Shown here one piece after another: positions 31,101 to 41,219 of a stretch of 64,000 nucleotides of DNA (within the stretch, counting starts at the first letter, position 1; every line of letters begins with the position of its first letter). This DNA is from Antedon mediterranea (lineage: Eukaryota > Echinodermata > Crinoidea > Comatulida > Antedonidae). The notes below the pieces were generated by a model. It saw nothing but the letters and a program-made list of their open reading frames with translations, was not told where the DNA came from and searched no databases. The position numbers and the translations under genes were made by a program. Location of the stretch: contig NC_092676.1 of assembly GCF_964355755.1 (NCBI RefSeq), positions 20,876,288-20,940,287 on the forward strand. The letters are read 5' to 3'.

Positions 31101-34100
31101 AATGTGAAAAATAAGTCGATTCTAATAATTATAGCGGCCCGCTATAAATCCCAAAATGCATTGCGCGCGGATTGATATTTTTGTTTTTCACCTGTAATTC
31201 GCCCACTTTTCGATCGATCGTGGGCCCAAAACAAATGGAAGACTCCTAACTTTTCAGAGAAAATACCGGGTTTTCCCCAATTTGTATCAACGGAGTCTGG
31301 CAAAAATAGAAAGACAATTAATGCAGCAACTATACAACGTCAGGCTAGGTATAGCTAGCGTACGATGTTCGTACGTTACCGATGTTTACCAGCTCGGCCT
31401 ACAAAACTAAGCCTAGCTAGGCTAGACCTAAGACCGTCCACGAGAGGTCGATCGGCGCGAGCTACTTAGGTAGTGCATTGTTTCTCACTTTTTATCATAA
31501 TTTACCATAAAACGTACATTTAAGACAAGGGATGACATGGTTTAATGTTTTTAAAGTGATATATATGTATTATTTTCCAAAAAACTTCCAAAATTGCAGG
31601 GAAGGGGTCTTTAAGCTCTGTCTACACTATAAACTTTATGTGATAACATAGAAATAAGGAACTTTTATTAAGCTCTTACACTATCAAACTAGTTTGACAA
31701 CAAAATGTGATGTGCCCATATATGGACATGATGACATCATATCACCACCATATTTGGGCACATCACATTTTTTTTCTTTAAACTAGTTTGATAATGTAGA
31801 TAGAGCTTCAAATTCAACATATTGTACTGTTGGAAACTCTAAGAAGCAGACATTGTATTTAGAAAATTTATGATCATGTCATCACTACCATATTTGGGCA
31901 CATCACACTTTTTTTGTCAAGTTCCTTATTTCTATTATTATTTATATATTATCAGATTATTGTTTCTCAGAAAATTAAATCTCTATGTAAGACCATATCA
32001 TAAATAATAAATATATATTGTTTTTGTGTACTAAAAACAATATTGTTTTAAAATGTATCTAGAGAATTATTGATTTTAATAGATTTAAACCATAATACTC
32101 AGGTTATCAGTTTTTCCAGGGAAGAGTAAAATTACTATAATTTTACTCTTCTCTGGTTTTTCAATATTTGCCAATTTATACATTTGTACACTATGTGATT
32201 AAACAATAATTTATTTTATTTTAGAATAGCGCCCTCTGTCATTTTGCATTTGTGTAGATTGGTTAGGTAAATACTGTACGTCATATACAGTATGTTAACT
32301 GATTACACTACCTTTTCAGGATAATTGGCGCCCTCTACCATTTTGCATTTGTGTAGATTGGTTAGGTAAATACTGTACGTCATATACAGTATGTTAACTG
32401 ATTACACTACCTTTTCAGGATAATTGGCGCCCTCTACCATTTTGCATTTGTGTAGATTGGTTAGGTAAATACTGTACGGTCATATACAGTATGTTAACTG
32501 ATTACACTACCTTTTCAGGATAATTGGCGCCCTCTACCATTTTGCATTTGTGTAGATTGGTTAGGTAAATACTGTACGTCATATACAGTATGTTAAACAC
32601 TGATTACACTACCTTTTCATGGATAATTGGCACCCTCTACCATTTTGCATGTGTCACAATTGTAGGCAAAATAAAATTTTCTGTATTATCAATTATACTG
32701 TAAATCCAATTCAACATTTATTTCACCTTTTTTTTCAATTTAACATTAACAAACATTTATTTCATAAAATAAATAATTAATAAACAAATAATACAGAGCA
32801 TAAAAATGAAAACCAAACTTTATAATTATAAAATATAAAACAAAATTTAATATAGACACTCATTTAATCATCATACTAGTAAATGTGTATTCTTCAAAAA
32901 TACACAATTAAAAAAAGTTCATGTAGATCATTGTGTGATTGTGGCTTAACATACCATCTGAGTTGATCATTTCTATTGATTTTCTCACATTTGTCATTGC
33001 TAACTCTTCCAATAAAGGACACCTTTGGGCTTGCCTAATTTGTTTTTAATGGTAAAAAGAATTTTGGACCTCAAGCAAAATCTGGTTTTGGGAGAGTTTC
33101 TGGTTTTCACAGAGTCCAATATTGGGAGAGTGACTTGATTTTTTATTTCTATATTGTTTTGAATATTTTCCATATTTGATCTAAAGAATGTAACTTCAAC
33201 AGTATATTATGTTGTATTCTTCTATATTTATATAGTTTACAATACATTGATATACACTTGCCGGAGGTTGCAATACAATATTTTAATATCTTCCTGTGTC
33301 TGTGATGTCAGCACTACCTGTTAATTTCTTATACCATCTTTGGTATTTCATACACATCCTGTTTCCCTTCATACTACTATGACTTCCACATGGATTATAT
33401 CTTGCTTTTATCACATGGAATGGACTTGCAGCTTGCTAGTCATATGCCTAAATTAATCTCATGCTTATTATTCGTTCAAATAAATTGTTACCATTTAAAT
33501 TCTTAATTTTAGTAATACATTAGAATCCCTCCTTTGAGACACCCCTATAATTCACCCCCCCCCCCTACCCCACCCTGTTTAGAGGACATGTGAAATGAAT
33601 GATTTAAAATATAAGTTTTAACACATTTATGACTATGCTAATATATAACTCCATACACATCCCGAACCGGTTCATTTTCATTCTTTCTTCTGTGGTTGGT
33701 ATCTAGAAATCAATTGTTTTATTGTACTATAATGATAATATTTATTCCATAAAATAAAACATACATTTTTGTCTTGTTCCGGTGGGTAGTTGTAATATAA
33801 TAGTAAAATCCTGTGTATTTCCACGTACTGTGAAAAACAAAAGTATGGTCTGTGTTCTGGTTATTGGTTAATTTGCAATACAAAAAGAATATTTTTAGAT
33901 GCCTTAGGGATTATAATTGGAATATTTAGTATATTAAACTTTTAAGTATCGGTTAATATATTTATGTTTTATTTATTAGTATAAACAGTAAAGATCCTGA
34001 TTGTTTTTTTGCATAATTGAGTTTCTTAAAGAGTTTCTCTTTATATTTAATTACTGTAGTCATATTTATTATCTATATTGCCGGATGGTTGAAATATGTA

Positions 34101-37100
34101 CTGTTTACATTGCTTCATAAACTAAATCCTTAGTGTCATTTTCTGAAAGCAGTACTTTAAATCATACTTTAGTTAGCAATTATTTTAATACTTTATGTAG
34201 TGTTTTCCCACTCCCCATCCTAACAGCAATTTTTTATTTTATTGTATTTTGCAATGTAACTTTCTAAAAGTCCTTTTTTGCTATTTTTTCACTGCAATTG
34301 TTACCTTGTTGTATGATACTTTAATAGTTTGTTTTGTCAGTGTGTACTAAATTGTATGTATGTACTGTATGTATTTCCTGTAGGGTTTTGCTATTACAAA
34401 ATATCACAATCAGCCAGGAAAACAGAATCTAAGATTAAAGTATAATATATAGCTTTTATTATCATGTTACTATGTTCAGATTTTTTCAATATTTTAAACA
34501 GAAAATATCCTCCTTAGGATAGAAATATTTTAGTTAGGTACCCTGGCTTCAAAATGCAACAAAGGGCTTACTGAAATTGCTTCCCTATCTGCTATTGATA
34601 CATTAGAACCTTTTCCTGCTTGAAAAAATGTTGAAAGAATGTTTTTTTTAGAAACCAGTTTTAATAATCTGTTAAATAACAAAGATCACGTTGTTGAAAT
34701 GGGGTTTCCCTTAATTTTCATTGACAAAAATGTGCCATGTCTTCCCAATTAACCTTGTGAATTTTCACTATTTTTTTTTTTAGTGATACTGATATATTAC
34801 AACAAATCATCTTACATCTTCGTTCTTAAATTATATTATTTATCTATATATAAATTTACGTAAGGGCAAAATTCGGTAAATCGCGCCTTACTTTTAGAAT
34901 TTTTACTCGATGGTATGTAAAGTTGGTTCGTACTTTCGGTACTGATTTTAACCACCTGATGTAACCCTGTTTACTAATTAAATTAAGTTAGATAATTAGT
35001 TATTGACGATTAAAACGAATTTAGGTTCAAAGATTTGCCCCAAATAGGGGTGTTTTCCGATCGTGGTATACACTGTCTAATGGATGTCCATCTTGAAAAA
35101 TACCCGCCACAAAAATGCGAGGAGGCTTCGCATTTTTCTATCTCCTCCTACGATAATTGTTTTTAATAGCTGAAAACCGGTTGAACAGTTCGAGTACAGC
35201 ATCATAATGTTGAAGACAGGCCGATTTTCTTTAAAAAATACTATTTTGATACATTTAATATACGTTTTTACAAATGTATTGATTTGTGATGAATGGAACA
35301 TTCCAAATTATTTGGTTTAACCATACAGGTATAGATTTAGATTTATGTGCCTCCTTGGAGAATAAACATAAATAGTATTGCAATGCTGTACAATACTGTT
35401 AAGGTATTAACCACTTTTGATCGCAATTTGAATCGCAAATGTCTTACTGTGAGTGTTGGTACTGTTAGATGTAATATAAAAATATATACAAATAAACTTT
35501 ATTACTGTGAGTGTGGGTAGGCCCTACTGTTAGATTATAAACATATAATATACAAATAAACATTCCAAATTATTTGGTTTAACCATAGAGGTATAGATTT
35601 AGATTTATGGGCCCCCTTGGAGAATAAACATAAATAGTATTGCAATGCTGTACAATACTGTTAAGGTATTAACCACTTTTGATCGCAATTTGAATCGCAA
35701 ATTTCTTACTGTGAGTGTTGGTACTGTTAGATGTAATATAAAAATATATACAAATAAACTTTATTACTGTGAGTGTGGGTAGGCCCTACTGTTAGATTAT
35801 AAACATATAATATACAAATAAATAAACGTTATTACTGACAGTTGCTTCTCAACGTTTGTATTAATTAATAATTTAAAAATATATAACGTCGTAGTGGTGT
35901 ATCGTTACATGTACTTTACTATTTCAATCGACTATGACAGTGAGAGTTTTAACAAAGTACCGTATTAAATCGTAAATGTTTTACTGTATTTAGTGGTATA
36001 TTATTTATAGGCCTATAAAACATTAAAAACAATATTTCGTTACTGAGTGGATAAGAATATATTTTAAAATGTTTCCTCTTTGTACCTATCTTCTTTCCCC
36101 ATCCCTCAACCCTTAATGTTACATAAAAAACACAAATTGGGTTTGTTTAAATGAGTCCAAATAAAAAAATTTGTTTCTCTCTCGGAAGTAATTCCCAGGG
36201 TGCTAATTTTGGTTGACTACATAAATCATTGTGTATATTTATTCGTTTCTGTAAACGACAATGTATTATAGTCCTGCGGTACGTACATTTGAAATCTCCA
36301 TTTTTTTCTCGCTGGAAATACTGTGTATTCGAGAACCATCTGTGGGCACGACCTAGATGGTACGCGAGCGAAGCGAGCGTGCCATCTAGTAGTAGTAATT
36401 TATCATTTAAAAAAAACAAAAACTTCTGCTTCTTGAATTATGTTATGAATAGCATTATTATATTTATTGTAGACTATGGGTGATCTTGAAAACAATCACG
36501 AGGAACACCAGAGTATGGTTCAAGGAGAATTAAAGAAAGAGATGAGTCTACTTCAGAAGAAAATATTAATGGACACAGTAAGAAATTTAGATGTTATCTT
36601 TTTTGAGTTTGGGTAAAATGATACAGTATAAACGGAAATAGGATTACCCCCTCTACAACCCAGCAGCACACAAGATCTGAGAGACGTTCTATTATTCTTA
36701 TTGTGTTTTTTATCATGTAAATTTCACAGAACCAACAGCTTTACATCCTTTCAAAAGGCTGATGTAACAGAAATAAATCTTGCCAAATTGGCATTGATGC
36801 AGTTCTTTTTACATACCTTTTTACATACCATCTTGCACTTTATTTCCGTTGCTTTTATAATGACTTTACCATGCTAGTGATTTGATGGATATAACATTTT
36901 TAACCGAGTTAATACAATGCATAATTTGTTTTCTAAGGTCAATATAAACATTCTCATATTCAATCAAACAAATTATAGTTCTAGTTTTTTTGGTTACCCA
37001 TACAATTTTTACAGTTGGACATTTAAAATTATATGAAAGCTAACTTACAGATTTTGGGAATAACAGGGATGGCATTTGATTGCAAATCTTTTTATTATCT

Positions 37101-37214
37101 TAATGTACAATCATATTTTCAAATTTAAAAAAACTAATTTATATATTTGTTTATTTTTAGCAACACCAAGAAATGGCCAACATGAGAAAATCCTTACAAA
37201 CAATGCTTTTCTGA
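25199..37214 (+). CDS. SYCP3: Synaptonemal complex protein 3 (eight coding exons)
   Basis: SYCP3 forms the filaments of the meiotic chromosome axis (lateral element of the synaptonemal complex). Coding exons are 25199-25304, 27176-27263, 28825-28859, 29852-29969, 30159-30258, 30877-30975, 36473-36577 and 37161-37214. Every junction has GT-AG and correct phase, and the sum is 705 nt, 234 aa plus stop, close to the 236 aa of the human protein. The N-terminus is basic (GRKKLQKQ), then acidic. The Cor1/SYCP3 domain runs from about residue 66 to the end and is predicted coiled coil. Landmarks are NEVQNMIQNFGADLRKSISG, KRKRLETFTQQS, KMWKTQQTQRQKLNDEYGKQ, QRLKTLRQLFEQ and the terminal KSLQTMLF, which SYCP3 needs for filament assembly. 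The ATG follows a good acceptor at 25188. The sixth intron is 5.5 kb and holds most of the transposons. No break is seen. Confidence 0.95.
25665..26582. mobile_element. PIF/Harbinger-type non-autonomous element, 918 bp, TSD TAA
   Basis: The termini are inverted repeats (gggcccgtttctgctgcc at the left; ggcagcagaaacggggcc at the right), flanked by TAA on both sides (25662-25664 and 26583-26585). A 3-bp TWA duplication is characteristic of PIF/Harbinger. The ends are filled with the self-complementary word ataccgtat, and a partial inner copy of the terminus occurs near 26500. No transposase. It lies in the SYCP3 intron between coding exons 1 and 2. Confidence 0.8.
26641..26941. mobile_element. 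301-bp MITE with 24-bp perfect terminal inverted repeats
   Basis: Bases 26641-26664 and 26918-26941 are exact inverted complements (core ctatacgacccccaggag). The inside is rich in CpG-containing words (gacgcac, tgaccatg). The target duplication is unclear because the palindrome runs through the junction. No coding potential. It lies in the SYCP3 intron. Confidence 0.85.
26954..27088. mobile_element. Dispersed MITE family 'AAGCTCTGTCTACACTA', copy 1
   Basis: The left end is ttaagctctgtctatacta and the right end tggtgtagacagaccttt. Inside are tgtgatgtgcccaaatatg and a poly-T/A arm. Related copies in the window are at 28250-28766, 31678-31807 and 49171-49404, with fragments at 23425, 30279 and 31611. 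It ends 88 bp before SYCP3 exon 2. Confidence 0.75.
27448..27485. repeat. Perfect 16-bp stem hairpin
   Basis: The stem gggaagagttaaatta pairs with taatttaactcttccc around the loop ttattg. A related hairpin occurs at 32113-32155, so this is a dispersed hairpin sequence. It lies in the SYCP3 intron. Confidence 0.85.
28250..28766. mobile_element. MITE copy 2, expanded by an internal 21-bp minisatellite
   Basis: The ends are ttaagctctgtctgcacta and tagtgtagacagagcttta. The inner segment is a tandem array (28323-28720) of about 19 units of 21 bp with consensus catatcactaccatatttggg. One unit carries a single substitution (catgtttggg). The unit is the normal internal sequence of this MITE family. 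Because 21 is a multiple of three, the array is open in several frames on both strands; these are not genes. SYCP3 exon 3 starts 59 bp downstream. Confidence 0.9.
29359..29740. mobile_element. MITE of about 382 bp with inverted repeat ends
   Basis: The left end ataccataaatcttctaat is matched by attagaagatttatggtat at the right (29722-29740), and the homology continues inward (gtaacc/ggttac). Inner copies of ggggggttactattagaag indicate secondary duplication. It lies in the SYCP3 intron between exons 3 and 4. Confidence 0.75.
30279..30335 (+). mobile_element. Truncated MITE fragment
   Basis: The left end of the AAGCTCTGTCTACACTA family (ttaagctctgtctacactat then gcgatgtgcccatat) is present without a right end. 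It starts 20 bp after the SYCP3 exon 5 donor. Confidence 0.7.
30358..30613 (+). mobile_element. 256-bp dispersed AT-rich element, copy 2
   Basis: Nearly identical to 16832-17087 and in the same orientation. It lies in the SYCP3 intron between exons 5 and 6, directly after the truncated MITE. No coding content. Confidence 0.75.
30983..31614. mobile_element. Non-autonomous element of about 630 bp with TTAA-ended inverted repeats
   Basis: The left end is ttaaagcccccttccct and the right end agggaaggggtctttaa, inverted complements with one mismatch. The interior is richer in CpG (tagcggcccgctata, gatcgatcgtggg) and in CTAG/AGGCCT words than the flanking intron. It starts 7 bp after the SYCP3 exon 6 donor. 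A TTAA target would fit piggyBac-like elements, but TTAA here belongs to the ends, so the class is uncertain. Confidence 0.65.
31611..31935. mobile_element. Nested MITE pair
   Basis: A MITE of the AAGCTCTGTC family begins at 31611 and its other half reappears at about 31868-31925. A complete second copy (31678-31807) sits inside it. The outer copy also has the inverted words agaaataaggaactt and aagttccttatttct bracketing the insertion. Confidence 0.65.
32113..32155. repeat. Hairpin with 18-bp stem (one mismatch)
   Basis: The stem ccagggaagagtaaaatt pairs with aattttactcttctctgg around actat. It is related to the hairpin at 27448-27485. Confidence 0.8.
32222..32660 (+). repeat. Tandem repeat, about 4.3 copies of 99-103 bp
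   Basis: Units starting ggataattggcgccctctac are at 32319, 32418, 32518 and 32621, with a partial diverged one at 32222. Each holds a near-palindrome, tactgta cgtcat atacagta. It lies in the 5.5-kb SYCP3 intron. Confidence 0.9.
32661..34842. other. Intronic sequence of SYCP3 without distinct features
   Basis: AT-rich intron, with a short C-run (cacccccccccccctacccc) near 33549. No open frame or repeat end was recognised. Confidence 0.5.
34843..36389 (+). mobile_element. Non-autonomous Helitron, copy 1 (1547 bp)
   Basis: The 5' end is TCTATATATAAATTTACG after a host A. The 3' end has a hairpin (gctcgc-type loop tacgcgagcgaagcgagcgt) followed by CTAG and a host T at 36390. TC at the start, a subterminal hairpin, a CTRR end and insertion between A and T without duplication define Helitrons. 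Two nearly identical 262-bp blocks (35299-35560 and 35561-35822) lie inside. No Rep/helicase is encoded. It ends 83 bp before SYCP3 exon 7. Confidence 0.9.
35299..35822 (+). repeat. 262-bp tandem duplication inside the Helitron
   Basis: Blocks starting cattccaaattatttggttt at 35299 and 35561 differ at only a few positions (for example gtgcctcc/gggccccc). The second Helitron copy has a single, diverged version of this region. Confidence 0.85.
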
Positions 37215-37254
37215 GAGGATTGCTCCAAAGAAAGAAAGGAAAGATTGTAAGTAG

Positions 37255-38215
37255 ACCAGTCATCCTCGTTCATTCATCTGGTCATCAACCATCTTTCGTT
37301 CATCTGGTCATCAACCATCGTCTTTTATTCATCTGGTCATCAGCCATCTTCTTTCATTAATCTGGTCATCAGCCATCTTTTATTCATCTGGTCATCACCC
37401 ATCCTCTTTCATCTGGTCATCAGTCATCCTCTTTCATTCATCTGGTCATCAGTTATCCTTTTTCATTCATCTGGTCATCAGCCATCTTTGATTCATCTGG
37501 TCATCAGCCATCTTTCATTCATCTGGTCATCAGCCATCCTCTTTCATTCAACTGGTCATCAGCCATCTTTCATTCATCTGGTCATCAGTCATCCTCTTTC
37601 ATTCAGCTGGTCATCAGTCATCCTCTTTCATTCAGCTGGTCATCAGTCATCTTTCATTCATCTGGTCATCAGTCATCCTTGTTCATTCATCTGGTCATCA
37701 ACCATCTTTCGTTCATCTGGTCATCAACTATCGTCTTTTATTCATTTGGTCATCAGCCATCCTCTTTCATTAATCTGGTCATCAGCCATCTGTTATTCAT
37801 CTGGTCATCACCCATCCTCTTTCATCTGGTCATCAGTCATCCTCTTTCATTCATCTGGTCATCAGTTATCCTTTTTCATTCATCTGGTCATCAGCCATCT
37901 TTCATTCATCTGGTCATCAGCCATCTTTCATTCATCTGGTCATCAGCCATCTTTCATTCATCTGGTCATCAGCCATCTTTCATTCATCTGGTCATCAGCC
38001 ATCCTCTTTCATTCAACTGGTCATCAGCCATCCTCTTTCATTCAGCTGGTCATCAGTCATCCTCTTTCATTCATATGGTCATCAATCATCCTCTTTCATT
38101 CATCTGGTCATCGGCCATCAACTTTCATTCATCTGGTTATCAGCCATCTTTCTTTCAGCTTGTCATCAGCCATCATCTTTTCATCTGGTCATCAGTCATT
38201 ATCGTGTTTTCACAT
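37255..38215 (+). repeat. Minisatellite in the SYCP3 3' UTR, about 38 units of 23-27 bp
   Basis: Unit: ttcattcatctggtcatcag followed by ccatcctct or ccatct. It begins about 45 bp after the SYCP3 stop. A block of several units starting at 37269 recurs at 37681, so there is a higher-order period of about 412 bp. Long plus-strand frames (up to 265 aa) are artefacts of the repeat. Confidence 0.92.
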
Positions 38216-38288
38216 TTGCAATTGTGCATTTTTTAATCCTAGTTGTGTTAGTACATTAGTTATGAAGGATTTATGTGTTGTATAGTTA

Positions 38289-38294
38289 AATAAA
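38289..38294 (+). terminator. Candidate SYCP3 polyadenylation signal AATAAA
   Basis: This canonical hexamer is the first clear one after the minisatellite. If it is used, the mature 3' UTR is about 1.1 kb and consists mostly of the repeat. Confidence 0.5.
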
Positions 38295-38299
38295 TTTTA

Positions 38300-39180
38300 A
38301 AAGAAATCACCTCTTGTCTAAAAATGTTTTTTTTTTGTGTTAATATTCACATTACACACATATTACAAGAAGAATGTCATTATTTTAGTATTTCTTTATT
38401 TAAACATTGCTAAACAATGAACATAGATAGAGAATTTGTTTTTTTTCTTTCTTGGGGTTTCATTTGTTGACAAAAACATTAAACTACTTGTTTTATTTAA
38501 AGAAAACATTGCCAAACGCGGAAGTTTCAAATTGATGTAGTGATCATGTGATTTATATTTTTTCACCTAATTTCTTTCAAACTCAATTTTGATGGGTAGT
38601 TGTTTTCCTTAAACATCATTCAATTTAGTAATAGTTTACTGAAATGTCAATAATTTGAAAATTCAGTGTTTATACTTCAATCATTATTTGCATTAACTTT
38701 ATATTTGTCCCAAATTTCCTGGAATACGTAATTAATTGTACTTTTTATCTTTTTTTTTGCGTGATTCATATCCCATTAATGTTTTTGAATACAGTTATTA
38801 ATGAATGTCATGATTGACAATATTAAAAAATAGTTATGAATGCAGTTTGTTTAATGTTGCATACCACAAGTTGAATAATTTTTAAAAAAATTTTGGTTGA
38901 CAGGAAGTTTGAATAAAACTTTTTTCGGATGATAATAGTGCGCTTTCACTTTGGGCGGAAATTTAAAATACTAATTAACTTCTTTAATACTACACTAAAT
39001 AAAATTGAATGAAAGATATCGTGATTATAGGTATAGATTTTTTTCTAATTACAAGGACTGTGGATAAATTAATCAGATTGACAATTTCCAGCAAAAAAAT
39101 TGATTTTGTTACCAAAATTAGAATTGATTGATTGTTGACATACATCACTTGATGTTATCTTTAAAGTGATGCATCTGTAA
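38300..39180. other. Intergenic AT-rich stretch
   Basis: No gene, repeat end or RNA was recognised. Short phrases (ttttggttgacaggaagttt, tttcggatgataatag) could be very old repeat debris. Confidence 0.5.
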
Positions 39181-39188
39181 GTTTAATT

Positions 39189-39567
39189 CAGGGAATCTCA
39201 ACAGGTGGCTCTTGCATCTTTTAGGTGCATTTCATATGACCCATCAATTCAAGAGTGACACAAAGTCAGAAAGTGATTTTAAAATCCTGAAAGCCTATGA
39301 GATTTCAGGGATTCGCTCCATGGTCCCAGTAACATGTTACACCCATAGTGGTGTAACATGTTGGAATGGAAAAGGCCCCTGGTTTAGCACTCTTTATTGG
39401 CCCTCCGATGCTGGGTTGCATTGGGCTGCTTTTGCTCTGAGGCCCCTTAAGATTTGGGGTTATAGCCAAAGAGCGCTGATAACTATTACGCCATGAGCTA
39501 TGTTCTCTATCTGGCCCGCAAGTAAATTAAAATCTGGCCCATGGTAGAAAAATGTTGAGAACCCCTG
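39189..39567. mobile_element. hAT-type non-autonomous element with 8-bp target duplication
   Basis: The ends are cagggaatctcaac and gttgagaacccctg, the hAT terminal type CAGGGGTTCTCAA. They are flanked by gtttaatt (39181-39188) and gttttatt (39568-39575), an 8-bp duplication with one mismatch. The 94-aa frame inside has no transposase motif. Confidence 0.8.
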
Positions 39568-39575
39568 GTTTTATT

Positions 39576-40800
39576 GAAGTATTATGTTTCACCGAAGATT
39601 TATTTGAAAATATAATGAAATACAGTATTATTAAACCTGGATAAATACAGATTTGTTGTGAAGTTACAGTGATTTATTAGTGTACAGATTACTTTGGATC
39701 AATCACAATCTCATTACATTTGTTATCTTTTAATGGAATCGACAGTAATTGTAAGGAGGACATTGGCATATTGACAAATGTACCTCATAAGGAATAACTG
39801 GTCTTAAAGATGTAACCAGTAAAAAGGAAAACAATATTGATTGAACAATATTTGAAAGCCTGTTTTTAATTATTTTTGTCCAAATAATCTGGCTTCTCAC
39901 TTATGGATATTGTTGCACATGTAACATTCTAATAAACACACCTGAAGAGTTGACTTTTCTAAACTAAATATTACATGGTTGATATTTGTGTGTAAATCAT
40001 ATTCTTTTAAATTAAAACACATAATGAATGAATATAGAGGACAGTCTTATTAATGGGACAATTATTTTGGTCCTGAAGAAGGTGTCCTTTTAATAGGTTC
40101 TACTGTATCAATATTTAAACTGTAAATAATAATACCCACAATAAACTTATTGTCTTAATATAATTATTGGGAGTATCACTAAACAGTGATATCTTTGATT
40201 TTGCAGGTAGTTTTAAATTGAGTGCTTAAGGATACCTAAAATAGAATATATTTCTTATTAATTGTTTGTTAAATTTTGTATGATAATACTTGGAAATTTA
40301 AGTAGATCAGATTAAGTAAGTTTAAGAAAAGAGAAGATGAAGGTCGATGCATGTTTAATAATTTAAGAAAAATGAATTCAACAAACGAAGATCGTCTACT
40401 GTATCTATAATTCGTTAATTTGACAAATTTAAAAATCTATAAAGTATTTAGTCAATTTTAACAATAATCAGACAATTAACAAATGTGTTGATTTTGTTTA
40501 TATTTAAATTCTAAAATTGACTGCTAGAATATACATGAATTCTTTGAAATAATTTGAATGTTAAAGTAGTTGAATGTAATTAACAATGTTACGGGTACTG
40601 AGTATTTATTAATACCTCCTATGCTATTTGCTTGTAAAATTAATTAGGTTACTGTAACAGTAATCAATGTATTGCTGGTACTGATAGTGATTATAGGATA
40701 CATGACTAGCCAATCACACAATGGTAAAAATAGGTCTGATATAAAGTTTAGGCGTGGCATCATTTTAGTGATGAAGAAAAAGAGAAACATCTTGGTGCTA
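39576..40800. other. Intergenic AT-rich stretch
   Basis: I see no exon pair, RNA gene or repeat terminus here. Confidence 0.45.
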
Positions 40801-40807
40801 AATCATG

Positions 40808-40869
40808 ATTTGAACAAGGACCCAAGGATTGGTAAGCAAACATTTTGACTGCCACACTACAGTGCCACT
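40808..40869 (-). mobile_element. Degraded tRNA-derived SINE head
   Basis: On the minus strand, agtggcactgtagtgtggca, then aatgtttgcttaccaatcc and gttcaaatc, parallel the better-kept copy at 47232-47305. It is a weak A-box/B-box remnant, not a functional tRNA. Confidence 0.45.
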
Positions 40870-40974
40870 ACAAACAATTTTCCTTGTTCCCTATAAAGTA
40901 GGTTTAAAGTCGGCCTAATAAGGACAATTGTCCTCAATAAAGTCCAAGAATGTGCAAAACATTTAATTTCCTGT

Positions 40975-41212
40975 GCTCCACCCCTTTCCTTTTGCACCCA
41001 TTCTCTTCCCTTTACCCTCCTCTTTTCCTTACCATTTTCCTCCTTCCTCTTTCACTTCTTCTTCTTTACTCCTCTTCTCCTCTTTTTCCCTTCACTTTTT
41101 ACCACTTTTTCCACTCTTCATACCCTCTTTCTCTCCCTCATATGTTGCGACATCCTCTTTACCCTCCTCTTTCGTTCCTCCTCTATCTCCCCTCCATTTT
41201 TCATCCTATTCT
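40975..41212 (+). repeat. Polypyrimidine tract of about 240 bp
   Basis: It is almost entirely C and T with scattered A. The open frames of 105 and 86 aa here are low-complexity artefacts. Such tracts can form triplex structures. Confidence 0.8.
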
Positions 41213-41219
41213 TTTAAAA

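Noticed and set aside
37488-38285. 265-aa plus-strand frame rich in HLVISHLSFIWSS
   Set aside because: It is a translation of the 3' UTR minisatellite; it lies after the SYCP3 stop and lacks any independent gene structure.
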